From positions 65,723-129,722 of the forward strand of contig CACIWI010000001.1 in the NCBI GenBank assembly GCA_902590355.1: DNA of 64,000 nt, in the 5' to 3' direction. The DNA is from an uncultured Prochlorococcus sp. Lineage in GTDB: Bacteria; Cyanobacteriota; Cyanobacteriia; PCC-6307; Cyanobiaceae. Position 1 is the first letter of the stretch, and every line of letters starts with the position of its first letter. Under the pieces are notes generated by a model. That model was given only the letters and a program-made list of their open reading frames with translations, had not been told where the DNA came from and did no database searches. Both the position numbers and the translations under genes were made by a program. Positions 57,606-64,000 of the stretch are shown here, one piece after another.

Positions 57606-57735
57606 AATTGGATAATTGATCATTTAGATAAGTTCTGAAATCAAAGATAGTTATTAACAGTAAATAAGCAATACAAATAGCTATAGATATAAAACCTGTT
57701 ACTATTGCAATAATTTTTGGTCTACCCATATTCAT
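57598..57735 (-). CDS. 45-residue single-helix membrane peptide
   Basis: Small open frame starting MNMGRPKIIAIVTGF and ending in a short polar tail, YLNDQLSNFT. Residues 8-31 form one clear transmembrane helix (IIAIVTGFISIAICIAYLLL), and the N-terminal Arg/Lys predicts a cytosolic N-terminus. A second ATG 6 nt in (57729) is possible. The gene begins 3 nt after the decarboxylase stop on the same strand, so they may be co-transcribed. I recall similar GRPK-starting short proteins in other cyanobacteria, but could not check. It is below the usual length cutoff for gene finders. Confidence 0.7.
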   Translation of the reverse strand: MNMGRPKIIAIVTGFISIAICIAYLLLITIFDFRTYLNDQLSNFT

Positions 57736-57738
57736 AAG

Positions 57739-59124
57739 TTAGGAATCTAAAATTTTCAAAAGTTCTTCAATATGAGATTCCTTTGTATTGTAATTTCCCA
57801 TGACAACCCGTAAAAAATATTTACCTTTAAATTTAGGTCTTGAAAGCATAAAATTATTGTTGATTAGTTCATCAACTTTAGTTTGAGTCCATATATCAGA
57901 TTCTTCTTGCTCAAGTTTCTTTGGTATAAATGAAACAATATGTAGAGGACCTGAATATATATCAAATTTATTCTTACTAATATTTTTTATAAAATAATTT
58001 TTTCTTTTAATTGATGATTTTAATATATTTTCTATTCCATTCAGACCTAAAAAACGTAACCCAAGCCATAGTTTGATAACCTCTGCAGGTCTAGAGCCTT
58101 GTATGCCGATTTCTCCTCTATTTAAAATATTTTCTTTAGATGATATATATGGTAGTCCAGTATTAAAAGTATTTTCTAATGTACTAATATTTGAAACCAA
58201 TAACAAAGATGAAGTCTTTGTTATTCCAATTATTTTTTGCGGATTTATCGTTATCGAATTAGCCTTATTAATATTATTTAGACCTTTTATTGGAATAGAG
58301 GTTACAGCAAAAATTCCTCCAATAGAGCCATCGATATGTAGCCATATATTTCTTTCTTTGCATATTTCACTTATTTCTTTAATAGGATCAATGGCTCCTC
58401 TTACAGTTGTCCCAAGGGTGGCAACAATAGCAAATATTTTTTTATTTTCTATTGTACATTTATCTAAAGAATTTCTGAGATCGTTTATGTCCATTCGACC
58501 TTGATTATCAGTTTTAATTCTGACAAGATTGGCAGTATCAAGACCCATTACTCTTATACATTTAACGAAGGAAGAATGAGCATCTTCACTAACAAGTAAT
58601 ACAGAATTAGGATTTGTTGCTAATCCAGCATTATTTCTAGCTGCTATGAGGGCATTAAGATTACTTAATGTACCTCCGCTAGCAGCTATACCTCCTGAGA
58701 GATCATTAAACCCTATTTTCTTGGCAAACCATTTGCATAATGAATCCTCAAGCAAAGTTACACTTGGTGATAACTCGTAAGCGAGGAGATTATTATTTAG
58801 ACCAGCAGCAATTAAATCTCCTAAAATAGAGAAAATTAAAGGTGGGGGATCAAGGTGAGCTAGTGAACCAGGATGAACGGGATTAAATGAATTATTCAAA
58901 AGAGATTCAATCTCAGAAAACAAATCTTCTTCAGAATTACCATCTTCCGCAGGCATAATGCACTTGAAATTCTCATCAAAAGGTAAAGGACCATTTTTAT
59001 CAGCTTTAGAGAACCAGACACAAAGAGTTTTACTTGCTCTATTCAGAAGAGAAATCAATTTGTCATTAGTCCCTAAATATGAGGGGAAATATATATCTTT
59101 ATTATTATTTAAATCTTCAGCCAT
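57739..59124 (-). CDS. PLP-dependent decarboxylase (group II)
   Basis: A 461-residue fold-type I enzyme related to diaminobutyrate, glutamate and tyrosine decarboxylases. The cofactor lysine is Lys297 in ITINPQKIIGITKTSSL, in place of the common AHK motif, and the PLP-binding Asp is in LHIDGSIGGIF (Asp265). HPGSLAHLDPPP near residue 84 and SEDAHSSFVKC also fit. The substrate cannot be read from sequence alone; neighbours give no clue beyond the small membrane peptide. Confidence 0.88.
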   Translation of the reverse strand: MAEDLNNNKDIYFPSYLGTNDKLISLLNRASKTLCVWFSKADKNGPLPFDENFKCIMPAEDGNSEEDLFSEIESLLNNSFNPVHPGSLAHLDPPPLIFSILGDLIAAGLNNNLLAYELSPSVTLLEDSLCKWFAKKIGFNDLSGGIAASGGTLSNLNALIAARNNAGLATNPNSVLLVSEDAHSSFVKCIRVMGLDTANLVRIKTDNQGRMDINDLRNSLDKCTIENKKIFAIVATLGTTVRGAIDPIKEISEICKERNIWLHIDGSIGGIFAVTSIPIKGLNNINKANSITINPQKIIGITKTSSLLLVSNISTLENTFNTGLPYISSKENILNRGEIGIQGSRPAEVIKLWLGLRFLGLNGIENILKSSIKRKNYFIKNISKNKFDIYSGPLHIVSFIPKKLEQEESDIWTQTKVDELINNNFMLSRPKFKGKYFLRVVMGNYNTKESHIEELLKILDS

Positions 59125-59167
59125 CAGATAAGATATCTATTAATAATTCTATTCCCAATATTGGTAA

Positions 59168-59683
59168 ATGAGATATATTTTTGAAAATGGAAATAGTAAT
59201 AAAGATCAACAAAAAAAAACAAATAATTCAAGTTACACTTTGTGGATGAATTCGATACTAAGAAGATCAAAAGAAATTGGAAAAGTTGAGCTACCAATCT
59301 GTTCAATAATTTTAGATGAGAGAGGAAGATGTATTGGGAGAGGGGTTAACAGGAGGAATATTAATAAAGATCCACTAGGTCATGCTGAAATAATGGCACT
59401 AAGGCAGGCCTCTTTAATAAAAAATGATTGGAGATTTAATGAATGTACCATGATAACAAATTTAGAGCCTTGCACTATGTGTTCCTCTGCTCTTATTCAA
59501 GCGCGGATGGGTAAAGTTATTTTCGGGGCGTACGATAAGAAAAGAGGTGGATTGGGAGGCTCAATCGACTTATCAAAACATGAAAGTGCTCATCATAAAA
59601 TGGAAATAATTGGAGGTATCCTGGAAGATGAATGCCGTAAAATTTTACAGATTTGGTTCAGAAAGTTGAGGACTCAAAAATAG
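59168..59683 (+). CDS. tadA: tRNA-specific adenosine deaminase TadA
   Basis: Zinc deaminase converting wobble A34 to inosine in tRNA-Arg(ACG). Zinc and catalytic motifs: HAE (72-74) and PCTMC (101-105). The HAEIMALRQAS and LEPCTMCSSALIQARMGKVIFGA segments are typical. At 171 residues it has about 20 extra N-terminal residues; ATG at 59246 is an alternative start but would remove the conserved Trp before it. The end overlaps convergent aminotransferase by 26 bp. Confidence 0.94.
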   Translation: MRYIFENGNSNKDQQKKTNNSSYTLWMNSILRRSKEIGKVELPICSIILDERGRCIGRGVNRRNINKDPLGHAEIMALRQASLIKNDWRFNECTMITNLEPCTMCSSALIQARMGKVIFGAYDKKRGGLGGSIDLSKHESAHHKMEIIGGILEDECRKILQIWFRKLRTQK

Positions 59684-60842
59684 AAAATTTCTTTAGCTCA
59701 GTATCAAATAGGTTTAATAATCTATCAACATTTTCCTCACATGAATTAAAACCCATTAGCCCTACGCGCCACACCTTACCAGATAATTCTCCAAGTCCAT
59801 TTCCAATTTCAATTCCAAAGTTTCTTAAGAGGTGATTTCTAAAACCATCCCCATCAACTGCCGGAGGAATCTTAACCGTGGTTAATGTTGGCAATCTATA
59901 ATCCTCTGATACATGTAATTCCATTCCAAGACTTTCTAAACCATTCCAAAGTTTCTTTGCATTAGTATTATGCCTATTCCAAACATTTTCTAAACCCTCA
60001 TTAGCAATTATCCGTAAACCTTCACGAATAGCAAAATTCATATTTACGGGCGCAGTATGATGGTAAACACGATCAGAACCCCAATATTTATTTAATAGAG
60101 ATAAATCTAAATACCAGTTAGGTACTTTTGTTTTTCTTGAACTTAGTTTTTCTTCAGCTCTTTTATTCATTGTAAAAGGGCTTAAACCTGGAGGACAACT
60201 TAATCCCTTTTGACTACAACTATAAGCTAGATCAATTTTCCATTCGTCAATTAATAATTCTAAAGCGCCAAGTGAAGTAACTGCATCAACTAAAAACAAG
60301 CAGTTATTTTTTCTACATATATCGCCAATCCCCTCCAGAGGTTGTAAAACACCACTAGATGTTTCAGCATGGACAATAGCAAAAATGGCTGGTTTTTTAG
60401 TTTCTATTTCATACTCAATTTCCTCATATGTAAAAGCCTCACCCCAGGGTTTTTCAATAACGGAAACTTGAGCTTTATATCTAGTTGCCATATCAACTAA
60501 TCTGTCTCCAAAATATCCTTTTTTAGCAATCAAAATATTTTCTCCTTCTTCAATAAAATTAGCTATTGAAGCTTCCATGGCAGCACTACCAGTACCACTC
60601 ATTGGAAGTGTAAGACGATTATTACACTGCCATGTATACCTTAAAAGTTTTTGTACATCAGACATCAATGAGATATATGCTTCATCTAAATGACCAATAG
60701 GATTCAAAGAAAGAGCACTTAAGACATCTGGATGAGCATTTGAAGGACCAGGACCTAACAAAAGTCTAGAGGGAACATAAGTCTTTGAGAAATGAGATAA
60801 ATTCTCATTATTTAAAGCCCGAATAAGTTTTGCTTCTGTCAA
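59658..60842 (-). CDS. Class V aminotransferase (alanine/serine-glyoxylate type)
   Basis: A 394-residue PLP enzyme of the alanine-glyoxylate/serine-glyoxylate aminotransferase branch, which recycles photorespiratory glyoxylate. The cofactor lysine is Lys212 in YSCSQKGLSCPPG. The start VPSRLLLGPGPSNAHPDVL and HAETSSGVLQPLEGIG are typical. Earlier annotations of relatives as a soluble hydrogenase subunit are, in my view, less likely. It is divergent from glnA and overlaps tadA by 26 bp. Confidence 0.9.
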   Translation of the reverse strand: MTEAKLIRALNNENLSHFSKTYVPSRLLLGPGPSNAHPDVLSALSLNPIGHLDEAYISLMSDVQKLLRYTWQCNNRLTLPMSGTGSAAMEASIANFIEEGENILIAKKGYFGDRLVDMATRYKAQVSVIEKPWGEAFTYEEIEYEIETKKPAIFAIVHAETSSGVLQPLEGIGDICRKNNCLFLVDAVTSLGALELLIDEWKIDLAYSCSQKGLSCPPGLSPFTMNKRAEEKLSSRKTKVPNWYLDLSLLNKYWGSDRVYHHTAPVNMNFAIREGLRIIANEGLENVWNRHNTNAKKLWNGLESLGMELHVSEDYRLPTLTTVKIPPAVDGDGFRNHLLRNFGIEIGNGLGELSGKVWRVGLMGFNSCEENVDRLLNLFDTELKKFSIFESSTF

Positions 60843-60992
60843 AGCATTACATTCAATTACCTTTAAATTAGACTAATTTCGTCTCTTAAGCGATATTTAT
60901 TTAAAGAAATTAATTCAATTTAAATAATTAAGTAAATAATTATTAAAGATATGACTTGAAACACTGAAAGTAGACATCAAGTGTTGAAAAAA

Positions 60993-61034
60993 GTTACGGT
61001 TGATACATAATAAGAATCATCAAGTAATTAATTT
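60993..61034 (+). promoter_or_regulatory. NtcA-like site and -10 box of glnA
   Basis: GTT-N8-TAC (60993-61006) differs by one base from the NtcA consensus GTA-N8-TAC. A -10-like TAATTT (61029-61034) follows after exactly 22 bp, the spacing typical of NtcA-activated promoters. It lies 23-50 bp upstream of the glnA ATG, which would leave a short leader. It fits nitrogen control of glnA, but the site was judged by eye. Confidence 0.6.
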
Positions 61035-61056
61035 CATAGAAGGTATCTCATAAGTT

Positions 61057-62478
61057 ATGTCTAAGTCTCCACAAGATGTTTTAAGTCAAATTAAAGATGA
61101 AGGAATTGAACTCATCGATTTAAAATTCACTGATATTCATGGAAAATGGCAGCATTTAACTCTTACATCAGACATGATAGAGGAGGATTCTTTTACAGAA
61201 GGGTTGGCATTTGACGGCTCATCAATAAGAGGTTGGAAAGCAATTAATGCCTCGGATATGTCAATGGTGCCCGATGCAAGTACAGCTTGGATAGATCCTT
61301 TTTATAAACATAAAACCTTAAGTATGATTTGCTCTATCCAAGAGCCAAGAAGCGGGGAACCTTATGATAGGTGTCCAAGAGCTTTAGCTCAAAAGGCATT
61401 AAAGTATTTAGACTCGACTGGTATAGCAGATACTGCATTTTTTGGGCCAGAACCTGAATTCTTTTTATTTGATGATGTTAGATATGACTCTAAAGAAGGA
61501 GGTTGTTTTTATAGTGTAGATACTATTGAAGCTCCATGGAATACAGGGAGAATTGAAGAAGGGGGAAACCTAGGATACAAAATTCAATATAAAGAAGGAT
61601 ATTTTCCAGTAGCTCCAAATGATACTGCGCAAGATATCAGATCTGAGATGCTTCTTCTTATGGGTGAATTAGGTATCCCAACTGAAAAACATCACCATGA
61701 AGTTGCTGGTGCCGGCCAACACGAACTTGGAATGAAATTTGATTCGTTAATAAATGCTGCTGATAACGTTATGACTTATAAATACGTTGTCAGAAATGTT
61801 GCCAAAAAATATGGAAAAACAGCAACGTTTATGCCCAAACCTGTTTTTAACGACAACGGAACAGGAATGCATGTTCACCAAAGTTTATGGAAGAGTGGAC
61901 AGCCACTATTCTTTGGTGAAGGATCATATGCAAATTTATCTCAAACAGCAAGATGGTACATCGGAGGCATACTTAAACATGCACCTTCATTCTTAGCATT
62001 TACTAACCCAACCACTAATAGTTATAAACGATTGGTTCCGGGATTCGAAGCACCTGTAAATCTAGTTTATTCAGAGGGTAATAGATCAGCAGCGGTAAGA
62101 ATACCTTTAACAGGACCAAGCCCTAAAGCCAAAAGATTAGAATTCAGATCAGGAGACGCACTTGCAAATCCTTACTTAGCATTCTCTGTAATGATGCTTG
62201 CTGGTATTGATGGAATTAAAAATCAAATCGATCCTGGTGATGGAGTAGATGTAGATTTATTTGAACTTCCAGCTGATGAACTTGCAAAAATTGATACAGT
62301 ACCTTCATCTCTAAATGACTCACTTAATGCGCTAAAAGCAGATAAGGATTATCTATTAGCTGGTGGAGTATTTACTGAAGATTTTATTGATAACTTTATA
62401 GATATAAAATACGAAGAGGTACAACAATTAAGACAAAGACCTCATCCACATGAATTCTTTATGTATTACGATGCATAA
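61057..62478 (+). CDS. glnA: Glutamine synthetase, type I
   Basis: Ammonium assimilation enzyme, 473 residues, a dodecamer in its family. Signatures include [37 protein letters not shown] and [10 protein letters not shown]. The site of adenylylation in enteric enzymes, Tyr in a LYDLP context, is Phe402 here ([11 protein letters not shown]), so this GS should not be controlled by adenylylation. That fits cyanobacterial control by inactivating factors or NtcA. A probable NtcA site and a strong terminator frame it. Confidence 0.97.
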   Translation: MSKSPQDVLSQIKDEGIELIDLKFTDIHGKWQHLTLTSDMIEEDSFTEGLAFDGSSIRGWKAINASDMSMVPDASTAWIDPFYKHKTLSMICSIQEPRSGEPYDRCPRALAQKALKYLDSTGIADTAFFGPEPEFFLFDDVRYDSKEGGCFYSVDTIEAPWNTGRIEEGGNLGYKIQYKEGYFPVAPNDTAQDIRSEMLLLMGELGIPTEKHHHEVAGAGQHELGMKFDSLINAADNVMTYKYVVRNVAKKYGKTATFMPKPVFNDNGTGMHVHQSLWKSGQPLFFGEGSYANLSQTARWYIGGILKHAPSFLAFTNPTTNSYKRLVPGFEAPVNLVYSEGNRSAAVRIPLTGPSPKAKRLEFRSGDALANPYLAFSVMMLAGIDGIKNQIDPGDGVDVDLFELPADELAKIDTVPSSLNDSLNALKADKDYLLAGGVFTEDFIDNFIDIKYEEVQQLRQRPHPHEFFMYYDA

Positions 62479-62503
62479 ATAAAAGAAAACATTAGTTTAA
62501 ATT

Positions 62504-62552
62504 AATCAATTTGAGAAATATCGCAAAATATTCTCAAATTGATTTTTTTTTT
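62504..62552 (+). terminator. Intrinsic terminator of glnA
   Basis: AATCAATTTGAGAA and TTCTCAAATTGATT are a perfect 14-bp inverted repeat around a 12-nt loop, followed by a run of ten T on the plus strand. It lies 26 nt after the glnA stop. This is the clearest terminator in the window. Confidence 0.92.
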
Positions 62553-62580
62553 GTTGGAATATAAATATATGAATTGAAAA

Positions 62581-63636
62581 ATGGCTAGGGAATCTATCTC
62601 AAAAATTGCATATAAAACGCTACAACAAAGTAAAAGCATTGCAGGTTTCGCTCACAAGCAGATTAGTTCAAGATTAATGAACTTTATACTTCCCGATTCG
62701 AAGCTTGAAAATTTTAATATAGATAGGGATCTTATCATGCAAATCCAAAATTCAATGGATATCTTAAGAGAGGAAGATTGGAATGATGCAGAAAAAAATA
62801 TATATCCAAAAAAATTATTGTTTGACGAACCATGGCTTAGATATCTAACTCAATATCCTAAAATTTGGCTCGATATGCCTAATACATGGGATAGACGCAG
62901 AAAACAAAACTTTGATGATCTTCCAAAATCAATTGATAAAGATAATTATCCTCAATATTACTTGAGAAATTTTCATCATCAAACAGATGGTTATTTATCA
63001 GATTTTTCGGCTAGCATTTATGACCTTCAAGTTGAGATACTTTTCAACGGAAGTGCTGACTCAATGAGGAGAAGAATAATTAAGCCAATAAAAGAAGGAC
63101 TTGAAACTTTTAGAGATAGAAAAAAAAGTTCTATAAAAATACTTGATGTGGCTACAGGATCTGGAAGAACATTAAAACAATTAAGAGCAGCATTTCCTAA
63201 AGAAAAAATTACAGGCATTGATTTATCTGATTCATACTTAAAAGAGGCAAGTAGATATATATCAGATTTAGATGGAGATTTAATCGAGTTGATAAAAGGT
63301 AACGCTGAGGAATTACCTTTTGAAAATGATAGTTTTCAATGCATTTCTTGTGTTTACTTATTTCATGAATTGCCTAGAACAATTAGAGCTAAAGTATTAA
63401 ATGAATTTTTTAGAGTTCTTGAACCTGGCGGAATATTAGTTTTAGCTGATTCAATTCAAATAAGTGATTCACCTGACTTTACATCCGTAATGGAAAGCTT
63501 CTATAAATCTTTTCATGAGCCTTTTTATTGTGATTATATAAAAGAGGATATAGATTCTAAAATTGAGGATGTAGGGTTTAAAGATGTAAAATCAAATTCC
63601 TTTTTTATGACCAAAGTATGGTCTGCTGTAAAGTAA
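62581..63636 (+). CDS. Class I SAM-dependent methyltransferase
   Basis: A 351-residue protein. The SAM fold begins near residue 185 with motif I ILDVATGSGRTLKQL (187-201). Acidic motif II (ITGIDLSDSYLKEASR), a GNAEELPFENDSFQCISC core and LEPGGILVLADS follow. The N-terminal 150 residues lack known motifs, and begin with a short amphipathic stretch. The substrate is unknown; it resembles lipid or quinone methyltransferases only loosely. It follows the glnA terminator. Confidence 0.88.
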   Translation: MARESISKIAYKTLQQSKSIAGFAHKQISSRLMNFILPDSKLENFNIDRDLIMQIQNSMDILREEDWNDAEKNIYPKKLLFDEPWLRYLTQYPKIWLDMPNTWDRRRKQNFDDLPKSIDKDNYPQYYLRNFHHQTDGYLSDFSASIYDLQVEILFNGSADSMRRRIIKPIKEGLETFRDRKKSSIKILDVATGSGRTLKQLRAAFPKEKITGIDLSDSYLKEASRYISDLDGDLIELIKGNAEELPFENDSFQCISCVYLFHELPRTIRAKVLNEFFRVLEPGGILVLADSIQISDSPDFTSVMESFYKSFHEPFYCDYIKEDIDSKIEDVGFKDVKSNSFFMTKVWSAVK

Positions 63637-63648
63637 AAAAAAACTCCT

Positions 63649-63912
63649 ATGACCTATTGGGATAAAGATACTGTTCAGCTTGTTCAAAGTCTAAATGACA
63701 AATTAAAGATCGATGATTCTAAATGGCATAAAGATAAAGGAAATAAATATAAACGAGCTGCAGAACTAATTTCTGCGGGATTATGCCATTTAATTATTTC
63801 TTGCAATGACAAGGAAACTATTGAGTATATAGAAGAAAGTGTTAAATGGTTAAAAGACATAAACGTAGATCAACCTTGTCCTAGTAAAAATCACCTTTTT
63901 AAAGCCAACTGA
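63649..63912 (+). CDS. Small conserved-looking protein, unknown function
   Basis: An 87-residue mostly helical protein: TYWDKDTVQLVQSLNDKL, YKRAAELISAGLCHLIISCN and a C-terminal VKWLKDINVDQPCPSKNH. No membrane segment or catalytic motif was seen. It begins 12 nt after the methyltransferase stop. Its end overlaps the convergent GHKL-type gene by 22 bp. I do not recognise a named family. Confidence 0.75.
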   Translation: MTYWDKDTVQLVQSLNDKLKIDDSKWHKDKGNKYKRAAELISAGLCHLIISCNDKETIEYIEESVKWLKDINVDQPCPSKNHLFKAN

Positions 63913-64000
63913 AGCCTATTACCTTTACTACTCCATCTAATATCATCAAAACATTTATTAATAATGTATAGGCCACGGCCATTTACACTACTAATTTTTG
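63891..64000 (-). CDS. Partial GHKL-type ATPase (RsbW-like anti-sigma kinase), 3' end
   Basis: Only the last 36 codons lie in the window; the rest is beyond its right edge. The reverse-strand frame reads KISSVNGRGLYIINKC, then FDDIRWSSKGNRLQLALKR-stop. GRGLYII is the G2-like box of histidine-kinase/RsbW ATPase folds, followed by a typical C-terminal beta-strand. The stop is at 63891-63893. Anti-sigma regulatory kinase is the closest guess. Confidence 0.65.
   Translation of the reverse strand, partial: KISSVNGRGLYIINKCFDDIRWSSKGNRLQLALKR

Noticed and set aside
59658..60842. Soluble hydrogenase subunit as the function of the class V aminotransferase
   Set aside because: The PLP lysine and whole fold are those of alanine/serine-glyoxylate aminotransferases; no hydrogenase motif exists.

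Overview
The window looks like core chromosome of a marine picocyanobacterium, most likely a high-light Prochlorococcus. The DNA is very AT-rich, genes are tightly packed and often overlap by a few bases, and many proteins are cyanobacterial hallmarks: PsaK, HemJ, a CCB-type cytochrome b6 maturation factor, a DUF1995 protein, an extended RibBA, a DnaK with an acidic Trp-rich tail, and a glutamine synthetase that lacks the adenylylated tyrosine. The strain cannot be named from the sequence alone. I saw no transposase, phage gene, CRISPR array or rRNA.

Layout. Positions 1-4.4 kb hold a tRNA-Met, trmL, cobU, a small membrane protein, a CCB protein, lptC and metG. Positions 4.5-8.7 kb hold a short RNB nuclease with rpsR and rpmG, divergent from pheT. 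Positions 8.7-10.8 kb are the only clearly accessory stretch: three copies of a 47-bp dyad element, a Trp-rich 82-residue protein, a protein joining a ribbon-helix-helix-like N-terminus to a C-terminal J-domain, and a 59-residue coiled-coil protein. Positions 10.8-21 kb carry an Ap4A phosphorylase-like protein, DUF2237, B12-dependent metH, ilvE and cobN. Positions 21-36.9 kb carry hemJ, uvrC, coaD, dacB, DUF1995, a cysteine desulfurase, dapF, leuS, pgi, purN, argC and ribBA. Positions 36.9-41 kb hold a chaperone operon (dnaK, dnaJ, DUF3110, cyclophilin) and tRNA-Ser. Positions 41-49 kb hold a ferredoxin, an IMPase, hisZ, htpG, rpmB, a peroxiredoxin, the DUF2499/DUF3593 pair, psaK and dxs. Positions 49-57.7 kb hold ilvA, scpB, yggT, a MazG-like protein, pyk, a MacB-like permease, bioY, lspA and a membrane GTPase. 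The rest holds a 45-residue membrane peptide, a PLP decarboxylase, tadA, an aminotransferase, glnA with an NtcA-like promoter and a strong terminator, a methyltransferase, an 87-residue protein, and the 3' end of a GHKL-type ATPase cut by the window edge.

Functional links. CobU and CobN supply cobalamin that MetH uses. DnaK and DnaJ share an operon. BioY, LspA and the GTPase form one tight membrane-protein operon. Most of the window is housekeeping; novelty is concentrated in the 8.7-10.8 kb block, in two small genes under 60 codons, in the scpB start, and in several lineage-specific protein extensions.
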